The notes beneath the pieces were generated by a model, which searched no databases, was not told the origin of the DNA, and saw only the letters and a list, made by a program, of their open reading frames with translations. A stretch of DNA of 64,000 bases from Rhodococcus sp. (in: high G+C Gram-positive bacteria) (GTDB lineage Bacteria; Actinomycetota; Actinomycetes; Mycobacteriales; Mycobacteriaceae), in contig NZ_JAHFVG010000026.1 in NCBI RefSeq assembly GCF_023264675.1, positions 1 to 64,000 of the forward strand. The letters run 5' to 3'. Of this stretch, positions 49,484 to 58,176 are shown in pieces. The first letter of the stretch is position 1. Each line of letters opens with the position of its first letter. Position numbers and translations under genes: made by a program.

Positions 49484-50674
49484 CTAATCGTCCGTTTGAG
49501 CCCGCAGATACCGCCCGAAGTGGGGGACCGTGAACGCGATGGTCCCGCGCTCGGCCGAGTAGATGAGCCCCTTCTTGATCAGACCGTCGCGCGCGGGCGA
49601 GAGGGAAGCAGGCTTGCGGCCCAGCTCGGTCGCCACCGACGATGTGGGCACCGACGCGTCGTCGCTGGACAGATCGGCCATGGCCCGCATGTATTCACGC
49701 TCGGCCGGCGTCGCACGCTCGTAGCGTGAGCCGAAGAACCCCACCGCCAACTCTTCCTCCGCGGTGGGCATCGCGACCCGCACGTCCTCGGCCGTGATCG
49801 GCGATTCGGCGGCCAGGTCCCACGTCGCTTTGCCGTACGCCTGCACGAAATACGGGTAACCGTCGGCCGACTCGTACAAGGCATCGAGCGCCTCGGTGGT
49901 GTACTCGACGTCCTCACGATCCGCCGGGGCGATCAGCGCGAGGTCGGCAGCGGTGCGCTCGAGCCGACCGATCCGGTGATAGCTGAACAACCTCTCGGAA
50001 TAGCTCTTCGACGCCGACAGCACCGCAGGCAGATGCGGCAACCCTGCCCCGACGATGATCAACGGCGCCGCGTCCTGGCTGAGCTCGTGGCACGCCGCGC
50101 ACAACGCCGAGATGTCCGCCGGCCCGAGATCCTGCATCTCGTCGATGAAGATCGCGATCCCGACGCCCACGTCTGCCGCAAGAGACGACGCGTCGAGCAG
50201 CAGTTCGACGAGGTCGATCTCGATGTCTCCCGAGTCGGCTCGACCGGTCTTGGCGGGCACGTCGATGCCCGGCTGCCACCGCTCACGCATGCCCTTGTCC
50301 GCCGACGCTCGCAGCGCGAACGCCTTGAGGACTCCGAGAAACTCGTCCACTCGCTCGGGATCGCGGTGTGAGGCCGCAATGCCGCGGACCGCCATGTGCA
50401 GCGCCGACGACAGCGGCCGTCGCAGCTCCTGATCCGGCCGCGCCTCGATCTTTCCGGTTCCCCAGCCCCGTGCGACCGCGGCAGATCGCAGGTGATTGAG
50501 CAGCACCGTCTTCCCGACGCCTCGCAGCCCCGTGAGTACGACGCTTCGTTCCGGGCGACCCCGGGTGATGCGTTCCAGTACGACGTCGAAGGCATCGAGC
50601 TGCTTCGATCGGCCGGCGAGCTCGGGTGGGCGCTGACCTGCGCCGGGAGCGTAGGGGTTACGCACGGGGTCCAT
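49484..50674 (-). CDS. AAA ATPase (Orc1/Cdc6-like, AAA_16)
   Basis: The 396-residue protein starts with the AAA_16 pattern NPYAPGAGQRPPELAGRSKQLDAFD, Walker A VLTGLRGVGKTVLLNHL, Walker B IAIFIDEMQDLGPADISAL and sensor-1 LIIVGAGLPHLP, with a C-terminal winged-helix segment (SSVATELGRKPASLSPARDGLIKKGLIYSAERGTIAFTVP). This is the archaeal-Orc/NTPase-like type found in many actinobacteria, often called ATP-binding protein; the role is unknown. It may belong to a defence or mobile context, but no partner gene is seen here. Confidence 0.85.
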   Translation of the reverse strand: MDPVRNPYAPGAGQRPPELAGRSKQLDAFDVVLERITRGRPERSVVLTGLRGVGKTVLLNHLRSAAVARGWGTGKIEARPDQELRRPLSSALHMAVRGIAASHRDPERVDEFLGVLKAFALRASADKGMRERWQPGIDVPAKTGRADSGDIEIDLVELLLDASSLAADVGVGIAIFIDEMQDLGPADISALCAACHELSQDAAPLIIVGAGLPHLPAVLSASKSYSERLFSYHRIGRLERTAADLALIAPADREDVEYTTEALDALYESADGYPYFVQAYGKATWDLAAESPITAEDVRVAMPTAEEELAVGFFGSRYERATPAEREYMRAMADLSSDDASVPTSSVATELGRKPASLSPARDGLIKKGLIYSAERGTIAFTVPHFGRYLRAQTDD

Positions 50675-50816
50675 GGGGCCAAAGTAACAACTGCGATAGC
50701 CGATTATGCGGACATCTAGGCCGTGTCCTAGAGAGCCTTATGAAGAGTTATGGACTCTCTGCGTCGATCTACCGCTCTGTAGCCTCGATGCTAGATACCG
50801 ATAGACGACCCGATGT

Positions 50817-50846
50817 TTGCGATATCGCCGAACCTCGGTCTAGATT
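50817..50846 (+). promoter_or_regulatory. Promoter of the leader-peptide transcript
   Basis: TTGCGA at 50817-50822 and TAGATT at 50841-50846 are 18 bp apart. The -10 ends 7 nt before the GTG of the leader peptide, so translation probably begins at the mRNA 5' end. Confidence 0.7.
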
Positions 50847-50853
50847 GGCCAAC

Positions 50854-50895
50854 GTGAAGCGCATTCTCGTAGTACACCGCCGTAGCGGGGTCTGA
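50854..50895 (+). CDS. Branched-chain-amino-acid-rich leader peptide
   Basis: A 13-codon frame encodes MKRILVVHRRSGV followed by TGA; the run Ile-Leu-Val-Val and a terminal Val give five branched-chain residues in thirteen. It is placed directly after a promoter and ahead of overlapping RNA hairpins and a gene of leucine-pathway likeness, as expected for a transcription attenuator that senses leucine/valine tRNA charging. Confidence 0.7.
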   Translation: MKRILVVHRRSGV

Positions 50896-50938
50896 TTCGG
50901 ACCGACCCCCGCTGCGGGTCGTTGTGCTACCCCGGTCC
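50882..50938 (+). promoter_or_regulatory. Attenuator-like RNA with mutually exclusive hairpins
   Basis: GTAGCGGGGTC (50882-50892) can pair with GACCCCCGCTGC (50904-50915) with one bulge. That competes with the hairpin CGACCC/GGGTCG at 50903-50921, itself inside the dyad GGACCG (50899-50904)/CGGTCC (50933-50938). The first strand overlaps the end of the leader peptide. No U tract is seen, so the decision could act through Rho or translation. Confidence 0.55.
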
Positions 50939-50967
50939 TTCCTTCACATTCGGAAAAGACCACCATC

Positions 50968-51447
50968 ATGAACGCTCTCACTTCTTTCACTTCCGACGAT
51001 TGCTTCGCCGCCCTGCTCCCTCGTGCACTGCGCGAGAAGGCGAGGGACATGAGCTGGTCGACCTTCACCAGCACCTTCTGCCGCACGAGCGGACCGATCA
51101 AGCTCGGAAGCTGGACTGCCGCCCCAGCACGCGGCGGAAGAATCACCTTCGATGCCACCTTCGGCATCACCCCCGATCACCAGCACCCCCCGTACATCCA
51201 CACTGCGACGGCCACCTCTTTCGGCCCGATCGACGCGTTGACCTCGATGCTCTACGACGCCGGCTTTCATATCGAGATCATGTCGTTCCACCAGCAGACG
51301 ATTGCGAGCGGTGATACCCCCGCCATCGCGACGTTCGTTCTGTGCGACTACGACGGACGCCGGGAGTGGTCGATGGCGATCGGCGGGACCGGCGCCGAGT
51401 CGTCGATCCGAGCGATCATCGGTGCCGCGAACATGCTCCACGGATGA
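50968..51447 (+). CDS. Stand-alone LeuA C-terminal (regulatory) domain-like protein
   Basis: The 159-residue protein matches the plan of the allosteric domain at the end of 2-isopropylmalate synthase: a strand-rich SWTAAPARGGRITFDATFGITP, a helix IDALTSMLYDAGFHIEIMSFHQQTIASGDTPAIATFVLCDYDGR and EWSMAIGGTGAESSIRAIIGAANML, which parallels the VDA-x-L...VDY-x-EHAL...GV-x-x-x-I-x-x-AS-x-RAI-x-SAVNR of LeuA. The TIM-barrel catalytic part is missing. It could bind leucine or modulate a LeuA elsewhere (inference). The weak GGAAAAG lies 12 nt before the ATG. It is preceded by a leader peptide and attenuator-like RNA. Confidence 0.7.
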   Translation: MNALTSFTSDDCFAALLPRALREKARDMSWSTFTSTFCRTSGPIKLGSWTAAPARGGRITFDATFGITPDHQHPPYIHTATATSFGPIDALTSMLYDAGFHIEIMSFHQQTIASGDTPAIATFVLCDYDGRREWSMAIGGTGAESSIRAIIGAANMLHG

Positions 51448-51454
51448 TTCTCGC

Positions 51455-51500
51455 GCTCTCTACCCGACTCTTGTATGCGTACTAGATTCAGGTAGAGAGC
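51455..51500. terminator. Inverted repeat after the LeuA-domain gene
   Basis: GCTCTCTACC at 51455-51464 and its exact complement at 51491-51500 are separated by 26 bases just after the stop codon. A second hairpin GATAGC/GCTATC follows at 51517-51538. Together they probably end both convergent transcripts. Confidence 0.45.
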
Positions 51501-51569
51501 CCCAGAAAGTTCGACCGATAGCTCGGTCTTCGGCTATCTCGTTTCAGCGCTAGAGAGTCGTAAAAACAG

Positions 51570-52049
51570 CTAGGGCATCTCGATGGTCTGCGCACGCTGC
51601 ACTTCGGCGACCGCACGCCTGATGTAGACCTCGGCAGCGACCTTTACCTCGGCTGTGACTTTGCGCCTGAGCAGCAGGTCCGCAATGATCAGCACCGCGT
51701 GTTCGGCTCGGGGAGCCGGTCGCTTCTCCTCGGTGTCGGCGACCCCGAGGGCACCCGTCAGCACCTCGACGAACCCCGGCACATCCAGATCGGGTATCCA
51801 TTCCGCCGCCGAGCGGACCGCGCTCGCCAATGCATCCTGCACGTCCTCGCCCGTCAATCCGTCGGGATGCAGCTCTTCGAGCAGCGAACGTACGATCTCC
51901 GCGTGAATCAGCCCGACACGCGAGGCATCTTCGGCGCCGAGCACCGCTACGGCGTCGGCGAAGTCGGTGGCCGCCCTGGCACGGGCGGCGGTGACGGCGT
52001 CGTCGGTCGCTGTCGCTATCGCGCGGACGGTCGGTGGCCACTCGGGCAT
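51570..52049 (-). CDS. Hypothetical alpha-helical protein
   Basis: I do not recognise this product of about 159 residues. It is almost entirely helical and alanine-rich (VRAIATATDDAVTAARARAATDFADAVAVLG, then VGLIHAEIVRSLLEELHPDGLTGEDVQDALASAVRSAAEW and AAEVYIRRAVAEVQRAQT), without signal or membrane segments. The ATG at 52049 or the GTG at 52058 may start it; neither has a convincing ribosome binding site. It is divergent from the hydrolase at 52130 and converges on the LeuA-domain gene. Confidence 0.65.
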   Translation of the reverse strand: MPEWPPTVRAIATATDDAVTAARARAATDFADAVAVLGAEDASRVGLIHAEIVRSLLEELHPDGLTGEDVQDALASAVRSAAEWIPDLDVPGFVEVLTGALGVADTEEKRPAPRAEHAVLIIADLLLRRKVTAEVKVAAEVYIRRAVAEVQRAQTIEMP

Positions 52050-52129
52050 CGGAATCACCAACCGATTCTTGCAGCCGATACCGACAGACCATGTACATGT
52101 AACCGGTGTTCATACTAAACTCGGCTCGC

Positions 52130-53020
52130 ATGAGCACCACCGTGGAACGAACGACCGTTGTCAACGAAGGCCTGAGCCTCGCCGTCTTCGAAACCGGCAA
52201 CCCGGACGGCGAGACGATCGTGCTGGTTCACGGCTGGCCGGACACCCACGAACTGTGGAGCCACATCGTCCCGTTGCTCGCCGACGACTACCGCATCATC
52301 AGCTACGACACCAGGGGCGCGGGCGAGAGCACCGTTCCCCAGGAGCAGTCGGCGTATCGACTCGCGCATCTGGCGTCGGACTTCTACGCCGTCATCGACG
52401 CCGTCAGTCCTGATCGGCCGGTCCATGTGCTGGCCCACGACTGGGGCGCGGTGGAGGTATGGGAAGCTGTCGCCGAACCCCGCGCGATCGATCGAATCTC
52501 CTCGTACACTTCGGTTTCCGGGCCGAACCTGGATCACCTCGGCAAATGGTCGCGGTCCAGACTGACGAAGCCGACCTGGACCGGGATCAAACAGGTTCTC
52601 GCACAGTCTCGCGCGTCGTTCTACACCGTCACCTTTCACATCCCCGGGCTGTCGACGTTGCGGATCAAGCGTCAATTCGCCAAGGGCTGGCCCGCGTTTC
52701 TGCAGGAGTTCTCCAACGTCGATCCTGCACTCGTGAGCCAGAATTCGACGCTGTGGTCCGATGCGGTCAACGGAACCAACCGCTACCGCGCGAACATCAT
52801 TCCTCGGCTGACCCAACCCCGCGAACGCTACGTCGACGTTCCCGTGCAATTGGTCATCAACACCGAAGACGTCGCCGTGCGCCCCTATCCCTACGACGAC
52901 ACCGAAAAATGGGTGAAGAACCTGACGCGCAACGAAATTCCCGCTGGACATTGGTCACCGATTTCCCACGCTGCGGAAATCGCGGCGCTGACGAGGAGCT
53001 ACATCACCTCGCTGAAGTAG
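52130..53020 (+). CDS. Epoxide hydrolase/haloalkane dehalogenase-type alpha/beta hydrolase
   Basis: The 296-residue hydrolase has VLVHGWPDTHELW (HGWP oxyanion motif), YDTRGAGEST and the nucleophile elbow LAHDWGAVE, in which the nucleophile is aspartate D104 rather than serine, as in epoxide hydrolases and dehalogenases. The histidine is in IPAGHWSPIS. It probably opens epoxides or similar compounds through an ester intermediate. The ATG at 52130 follows -10-like CATACT/TAAACT sequences, and the palindrome TACATGTA (52094-52101) just upstream may be an operator. Confidence 0.88.
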   Translation: MSTTVERTTVVNEGLSLAVFETGNPDGETIVLVHGWPDTHELWSHIVPLLADDYRIISYDTRGAGESTVPQEQSAYRLAHLASDFYAVIDAVSPDRPVHVLAHDWGAVEVWEAVAEPRAIDRISSYTSVSGPNLDHLGKWSRSRLTKPTWTGIKQVLAQSRASFYTVTFHIPGLSTLRIKRQFAKGWPAFLQEFSNVDPALVSQNSTLWSDAVNGTNRYRANIIPRLTQPRERYVDVPVQLVINTEDVAVRPYPYDDTEKWVKNLTRNEIPAGHWSPISHAAEIAALTRSYITSLK

Positions 53021-53030
53021 CCGCGCTCCG

Positions 53031-53954
53031 CTAGGGCACCAGAACAAGCTTGTGACGGGCGCCCGAAGCCATGGCCCACGCTCGCTCGACGTCCGCGAGG
53101 GGAAGGTTCTCGTACTCGATCGCGACCTTCCCCTCGGCGACCCAGTCGCCGATCCGTGAATAGGCCTCGCGCATCGCCGCCTGCCCGTAATGGATCGGCA
53201 TGAATCCCGACACCGTCGCACCGAGGGCTCGCATGAGCTGGGCCGGGATCGTGATGTTCGCGCCGGCGCGCTCACCGATCTGGATGGATCGCACGCCCTG
53301 GTTTCCGGCGTGCAACGCTGCCGCCGCTACCTCGCCCCACGTGTAGTCGAGGATCACGTCGACACCGCCTCCCGACGCCTCGCGGATCGCTCCGGTCAGA
53401 TCGTCGGCATCGGCGAGGACGGTCGCCGTCGCACCGAGGGCCCGCGTCGAGTCGAGCGCCTCGGCGTTGCGACCGACGACGGTGATGGATCCGGCGCCGA
53501 GCGCTCGCGCCGCCTGCACCGCAATGCGGCCTACGACGCCGGTGCCTCCGAGAATCACGACGCTCTCACCGGGTTTCAGATGTGCCGCCTCCACCAGAGG
53601 CATACTTCCCGCGAGTCCGGCATTGCCGAGCGTTGCCGCTGCCGAGAAGTCGACGGCGTCGGGAATCTCGATGAGGTGATCGCGCGGAACCAGCGAGCGT
53701 TCGGCCATCGACCCGAAGGGGCTCGACGGCAGCGAGAAGTAGACCCGAGTGCCGTCGGGAGTGACCCCGGCACCCTCGATCCCGGTGACGACCGGGAGCG
53801 ACCGTGGGCTGAGATAGTGCGCCCCACTGGCGATTGCGATGTCGACGGCGTTGATCGTGGCCGCGTGCACCTCCACCACGACACCGTCACCCGACGGTTC
53901 GTCGAAGTTTGCCAGTGTCGGTGCGCCGTACTGCGTCAAGACTGCTGCTTTCAT
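53031..53954 (-). CDS. Zinc-independent NADPH:quinone reductase-type dehydrogenase
   Basis: The 307-residue MDR protein has VEVHAATINAVDIAIASG, the glycine-rich VVILGGTGVVGRIAVQAARALGAG and VDVILDYTWGEVAAAAL, but no structural zinc cysteines. It would reduce quinones or enones with NADPH. GGAGGG precedes the ATG at 53954 with a short spacer. It is divergent from the TetR gene, and the dyads in the 88-bp gap make it the likely target of that regulator. Confidence 0.9.
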   Translation of the reverse strand: MKAAVLTQYGAPTLANFDEPSGDGVVVEVHAATINAVDIAIASGAHYLSPRSLPVVTGIEGAGVTPDGTRVYFSLPSSPFGSMAERSLVPRDHLIEIPDAVDFSAAATLGNAGLAGSMPLVEAAHLKPGESVVILGGTGVVGRIAVQAARALGAGSITVVGRNAEALDSTRALGATATVLADADDLTGAIREASGGGVDVILDYTWGEVAAAALHAGNQGVRSIQIGERAGANITIPAQLMRALGATVSGFMPIHYGQAAMREAYSRIGDWVAEGKVAIEYENLPLADVERAWAMASGARHKLVLVP

Positions 53955-53977
53955 GATCCCTCCAAGGATGAAGCCGT

Positions 53978-53997
53978 ATTCAGTGAATTGCGATTCA
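53978..53997. promoter_or_regulatory. Overlapping dyads between the quinone reductase and TetR genes
   Basis: ATTCA-G-TGAAT (53978-53988) and TGAAT-TGCG-ATTCA (53984-53997) share their middle arm. Such a three-armed element is a good TetR operator and could let two dimers bind. Confidence 0.65.
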
Positions 53998-54042
53998 GTG
54001 TGTAGCCTACGAGGCAGACTGTCAACGAACGAGGGAAAAACG

Positions 54043-54621
54043 GTGAAGACCACACGAGAGGCCAGGTCCGAACACACCCGCGTCGAGCTGGAGAAAGCGG
54101 CGCGCTCGGTGTTCGAGCGCCACGGGTACTTCGGGGCGAAGATCACCGACATCACCCGCGAGGCAGGACGAGCCGCAGGCTCGTTCTACAACCATTTCGA
54201 CAGCAAGGAAGCTGTACTCCTGGCGCTGGCACGACAGATCGGCGACGACGCCGACACCATCGTTGCCGAACAGGATGTGCGCGCTCGCGAGAAGCGAACG
54301 ATGCGGCCGCACCTCGAAATCTTCTGGCAGATCTTTCACCGAAACCGCGTGGTGATCGACGCCATGCGGGACGCCGCCCTCGTCCACCCGGAATTCGCCG
54401 AACGCATCGAAGGCTTCACGCGAGTCCAGTTCGAACCCTGGGTGCAGCGGCTACGAGGGTTCGAGGAGGCAGGGGTGGTGTTGCCCGCGAGTGCGGAGAC
54501 CACCGCCCTTCTGATCGGCGGAACGGCCGAAGGGTTCGCGCGAAACTGGACCGGCGACCGCGCAGAAGGAATGGAAACCCTGATCCGGTTCGTGGATCGG
54601 AGTGTCTTCGCCGAAGGTTAG
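54043..54621 (+). CDS. TetR-family transcriptional regulator
   Basis: The 192-residue regulator has the helix-turn-helix TRVELEKAARSVFERHGYFGAKITDITREAGRAAGSFYNHFDSKEAVLLAL and a C-terminal half with FWQIFHRNRVVIDAMRDAALVHPEF, typical of the KstR2/FadR-like TetR_C group. The GTG at 54043 has GAGGGA upstream; the open frame is longer. It is divergent from the quinone reductase and its stop overlaps that of the opposing DUF4185 gene. Confidence 0.9.
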   Translation: MKTTREARSEHTRVELEKAARSVFERHGYFGAKITDITREAGRAAGSFYNHFDSKEAVLLALARQIGDDADTIVAEQDVRAREKRTMRPHLEIFWQIFHRNRVVIDAMRDAALVHPEFAERIEGFTRVQFEPWVQRLRGFEEAGVVLPASAETTALLIGGTAEGFARNWTGDRAEGMETLIRFVDRSVFAEG

Positions 54622-56072
54622 TTCAGCAACCGCGCGTGCATCTGGAAGACGTTGTAGTCCGACCACGTGGAGATGTTGAAATACAGATCGTTCGCGCTCG
54701 ACCACGGATGCATGAAGCCGCCGTACAGTTCGGGATAGTCCGCCACGCTCACCATCGGCGCACCACCGGACCACGATCCTTGCGGAGAAGTGGACTCACG
54801 CAACGTGATTGCCGTCTTCGCCGTATCCAGGTAGGTCATCTGCCACTTTCCGCGCGACTCGTCGTACCGCACCGACAGTTCCGCCGCGGGGGCCGCCACC
54901 ACCGTCGACGCCGAGGTGTATCCGCCGACCGGCGTCCAGTTGCCGTCCTGCCAGTACTGATACGCAGACTTGTTCAACACCTGATCTTTCGGGACACGCG
55001 CGACTCCGACATCGGCGAGCCGAGTATTGGGCGTGCCGAACATGTAGACGTAGTCGCCCTGCGGCACCATCGACGTCACCTGAAACTTGGTGACACCGAA
55101 GATGTTGTCCCACTGGGCGTAGGGATCCTTCACCCACGTCGATCCGCCGTCGTCCGAATAGGCGATGCCGCCGTAGTTGGTCCACCACGTACCGGGGATG
55201 CTGTTCCACGTTCGGATCGACATGTAGCTCATGTACTGCCGGTTCCCGACGGCGAAGCCGGAGGTGGGAATCGTGGTGATCTCGACATTGTCGAGCTTTC
55301 GACTGCTCAGTAATTCGGCTGCGTGACAACGACTGTCCTGCACCATCGAGTCGTAGGTGACGCCGTCGGACAGATCGGTGTCGGTGCTGAAAGCCAGCAC
55401 ATTGCTTCGCCAGTCCGGCCCCTGCCCACCCGGCGGGTGAAACCCTTTTCCGACGGTGTCGCCGAATGCCGTCGCGATCTGCCCGGGTGCGCTCTCCCAC
55501 ATGATGCCGAGGTCGGTGCCGTACACCTGCCATCGCTTGTCGGTCCGGTTGATCGAGCCTTGACCGGTCTGCTTCGCGACGCGGGAGACCTCGCCGATCC
55601 GCGGGGTCGGCGGCGCCGCGGAGCGCGCGGCAGGTTCGACCGGCGGCTGCGCAGGAGTCGGCGGCTGCGGAAGTTGTTGCTCGGGGCCTGGAACGGGGAT
55701 CGGGATGACGAAGGGCGTGAACTTCACGCCGATCTGCGGGATGTTCAGAACGCTGGACAGTGTGGCCGGTTGCTCCGCTTCGTCTGTCAGATCGGGGCAC
55801 GGATCGGTACACGGATCAGCGGGTAGCGGATCCTGGGGTACCCGCACCGACGGGGTGGTCGGCGCGGGATACGGCACGGGCATGACGGCCGGGTAGGGAA
55901 TGGGAAGGTCGAGTTTCTCCGGCACGAGCGAACCGGTCTCGTTGGTCAGGTCCGTCGCGCACGCCCCTGGCGGTACGGACGGCTGCGCCTGCACACCACC
56001 GGGCACGAGGACCGACACCCACAGAACTGCTGTCGCTGTCACGGCCAGTCGAACAGGGGGACGCAGGGGCAT
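54618..56072 (-). CDS. Secreted DUF4185 domain protein
   Basis: The 484-residue protein begins with a signal peptide (PVRLAVTATAVLWVSVLVPGGVQAQ) and a Pro-rich linker (about 30-160), followed by a beta-propeller-like DUF4185 domain with GTDLGIMWESAPGQIATAFGDTVG, WRSNVLAFSTDTD, YGGIAYSDDGGSTWV and SAYQYWQDGNWTP. Mycolata encode similar exported proteins of unknown function, sometimes tied to cell-wall arabinan or galactan. It follows the LLM gene by 7 bases on the same strand, so it may belong to the TPP-riboswitch operon, although the function looks unrelated. The start is the first ATG of the hydrophobic segment. Confidence 0.8.
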   Translation of the reverse strand: MPLRPPVRLAVTATAVLWVSVLVPGGVQAQPSVPPGACATDLTNETGSLVPEKLDLPIPYPAVMPVPYPAPTTPSVRVPQDPLPADPCTDPCPDLTDEAEQPATLSSVLNIPQIGVKFTPFVIPIPVPGPEQQLPQPPTPAQPPVEPAARSAAPPTPRIGEVSRVAKQTGQGSINRTDKRWQVYGTDLGIMWESAPGQIATAFGDTVGKGFHPPGGQGPDWRSNVLAFSTDTDLSDGVTYDSMVQDSRCHAAELLSSRKLDNVEITTIPTSGFAVGNRQYMSYMSIRTWNSIPGTWWTNYGGIAYSDDGGSTWVKDPYAQWDNIFGVTKFQVTSMVPQGDYVYMFGTPNTRLADVGVARVPKDQVLNKSAYQYWQDGNWTPVGGYTSASTVVAAPAAELSVRYDESRGKWQMTYLDTAKTAITLRESTSPQGSWSGGAPMVSVADYPELYGGFMHPWSSANDLYFNISTWSDYNVFQMHARLLN

Positions 56073-56079
56073 ACGGGCA

Positions 56080-57351
56080 TCATCGCAGATGACCACGCAA
56101 TGTGTCTGCCGAGTACTCACGGCGAAACATACCGCGAGACTGAAGAATTGGAACGATTTCATCCACGAAGTCGGTCAGGCCGTCCGGGTACAGGGGAGGC
56201 ATCAGATTGAAGCCGTCTGCAGCTTCTCGGCGCACCCAGGCCTCGATCTCGTCGGCGATCGATTCCGGAGTTCCGATCATCGTCGCGTGTCCGCCGCCCG
56301 CCGCGAGGGTACCGAGTAGTTCGCGGACCGTCGGGGAATCCTTGGCAACGATCCGCAGAATTGTCTCGTAGCGACCGTGCGGGCCGGTGAATTCCTCGAT
56401 CGGTGGTAACAGCGGGACCGGGGCGTCCAGTTCCCAAGCACTGCAGTCCTGTTCGACGAACGTCCCCAGCTGACGAAGGGATTGCTCGACGGGTAGCAGC
56501 GCATCGAATTCGGCTTTCTTGGCGCGAGCCTCGTCCATCGTGGAACCGATGTACGTGACGAGACCGGGCATGATCCCCACCGAACCGGAATCACGGTCGG
56601 CCTTGTCGATTCGAGCCTTCACGTCGGAGTAGTAACTCGCACCGGACTCGATGTCGTAGGCGACCGCGTAGATCGCCTCGGCATACCGGGCCGCGAGATC
56701 GCGGCCCGGTCCCGACGCGCCGGCTTGGAACAGCACCGGACGGCCCTGCGGCGAACGAGGAACGGTCAGCGGGCCGTCGACGGAGAAATGTTCACCCACA
56801 TGATCGATCCGATGTACGCGATCGGGGTCCGCGTACATTCCTCCGCGGTCCAATACCAGCGCATCGGCGTCCCAGCTGTCCCATAGCGCGAGCGCCACCT
56901 CGACGAACTCCTCGGCACGTGCGTATCGCTCGGCGCGAGCAGGGATCTCCGCGAACCCGTGGTTGCGGGCTTCGGCGTCGAACATCGAGGTGACGACGTT
57001 CCATCCCGCACGCCCACCGCTGATGTGATCGAGCGACGCGAGCATTCGCGCCGCGTGAAACGGGGTGTAGAACGTCGTACTGACCGTGGTGACCAGACCG
57101 ATGTGTGTCGTGGCGCGCGCCATCGCGGTGAGCGCCGTGATGGGTTCGAGAAACCATGTCCCCGCGCCTGCCGGGTCGCGGACGGAATGGCCGTCGGCGA
57201 AGAAGACGGCGTCGAACTTCCCGCGCTCGGCGATCCGAGCGAGTTCCTCGTAGTAGCGGATGTCACCCAGATCCTCGACGCGAGAATTCGGGTGTCGCCA
57301 CGCAGCACTGTGGTGGCCGCAGCTGTGCAGAAAAGCGTTGAAGTGCAGCAT
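56080..57351 (-). CDS. LLM-class flavin monooxygenase (NtaA/SnaA/DszA type)
   Basis: The 423-residue enzyme has FNAFLHSCGHHSAAWRHPNS (the NtaA-group N-terminus), FADGHSV, THIGLVTTVSTTFYTPFHAARMLASLDHISGGRAGWNVVTS (the flavin-site NVVTS) and VLFQAGASGPGRDLAARYAEAIYAVAYD. Members oxidise nitrilotriacetate, dibenzothiophene sulfone or similar compounds with FMNH2 from a reductase. The gene starts 3 bases after the SDR stop and therefore shares the TPP riboswitch, which makes thiamine-precursor chemistry a testable role (inference). Confidence 0.9.
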   Translation of the reverse strand: MLHFNAFLHSCGHHSAAWRHPNSRVEDLGDIRYYEELARIAERGKFDAVFFADGHSVRDPAGAGTWFLEPITALTAMARATTHIGLVTTVSTTFYTPFHAARMLASLDHISGGRAGWNVVTSMFDAEARNHGFAEIPARAERYARAEEFVEVALALWDSWDADALVLDRGGMYADPDRVHRIDHVGEHFSVDGPLTVPRSPQGRPVLFQAGASGPGRDLAARYAEAIYAVAYDIESGASYYSDVKARIDKADRDSGSVGIMPGLVTYIGSTMDEARAKKAEFDALLPVEQSLRQLGTFVEQDCSAWELDAPVPLLPPIEEFTGPHGRYETILRIVAKDSPTVRELLGTLAAGGGHATMIGTPESIADEIEAWVRREAADGFNLMPPLYPDGLTDFVDEIVPILQSRGMFRREYSADTLRGHLR

Positions 57352-57354
57352 CTC

Positions 57355-58110
57355 TCAGTCCTTGACCAGGCCGCCGTCCACCACGAGATTCTGCCCGGTG
57401 ACCGAGCGCGACCACGGTGAGGCGAAGAACAGCAGCGCGTCGGCGAATTCCTCGGGGGTGACCACGCGCTGCAGGGGAGTCGACGCGGCGATCATGTCGA
57501 ATACCTCGTCCGGCGTCGCGGCGCTGGCATCGGTGGTGCGGAGCAATCCGCCGGAGACCATGTTGACCGTGATTCCGTCGGCTCCGAGATCAGCGGACAG
57601 TGTGCGTGTCAGCGAGAGCAGAGCCGCTTTCGACGCGGTGTAATCGTGGTACGGCACGACGGGGTTCTGGAAAAGATTGGTGCCCACGTTGACGATTCGG
57701 CCGAACCCCGCGGCGCGCATACCCGCCAACGCCCGCTGCGTGGTGATGAGGGCACCGCGGACGGCACCCTGGAACTGGGCGTCGAACTGCTGCCACGAGA
57801 TGGTGTCGGCTTTGTCCCTCGCATCACCGTTGAACGAGAAGTCGGCGAGGGCATTGTTCACGACGGTGGTGATCGTCGTCCCGAAGTGCTCTTCGGCCGC
57901 GGTGAACAGCGCATCGATCTGATCGGCCTGCGTCACGTCCGCGTGCAGTGCAACGCCGCCTACCTCGGCCGCAAGCTTCTCCGCCGCCTCGCGACTGGTC
58001 CGGTAGTTCACCACCACGTTGGCGCCCTGCCCGGCGAATGCACGTACCAGTGCCGATCCGAGTCCGCGGCCACCACCGGTGACCAGGACTGTCTGCTCGT
58101 TCAGGTTCAT
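57355..58110 (-). CDS. SDR-family oxidoreductase (3-oxoacyl-ACP reductase-like) under TPP control
   Basis: The 251-residue SDR has TGGGRGLG, VVNNALADFSF (the NNAG position reads NNAL), the catalytic serine region IVNVGTNLFQ, and YHDYTASKAALL with the Tyr/Lys pair. The serine normally seen in the active site is replaced around NVGTN, where Thr could take over. The ATG at 58110 has AGAGG eight bases upstream. A TPP riboswitch lies 67-148 bases upstream and the LLM gene follows 3 bases downstream, so both belong to the thiamine regulon. Confidence 0.9.
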   Translation of the reverse strand: MNLNEQTVLVTGGGRGLGSALVRAFAGQGANVVVNYRTSREAAEKLAAEVGGVALHADVTQADQIDALFTAAEEHFGTTITTVVNNALADFSFNGDARDKADTISWQQFDAQFQGAVRGALITTQRALAGMRAAGFGRIVNVGTNLFQNPVVPYHDYTASKAALLSLTRTLSADLGADGITVNMVSGGLLRTTDASAATPDEVFDMIAASTPLQRVVTPEEFADALLFFASPWSRSVTGQNLVVDGGLVKD

Positions 58111-58176
58111 GCGCGTGCCTCTCGTCGGTCGGTCGGAGCCGGCGAAGAAGACAATGCACCCGAAACCGGATGCCGA

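Noticed and set aside
49484..50674. AAA ATPase as part of a phage-defence system
   Set aside because: No nuclease, protease or other effector gene is adjacent, so there is nothing to support defence.
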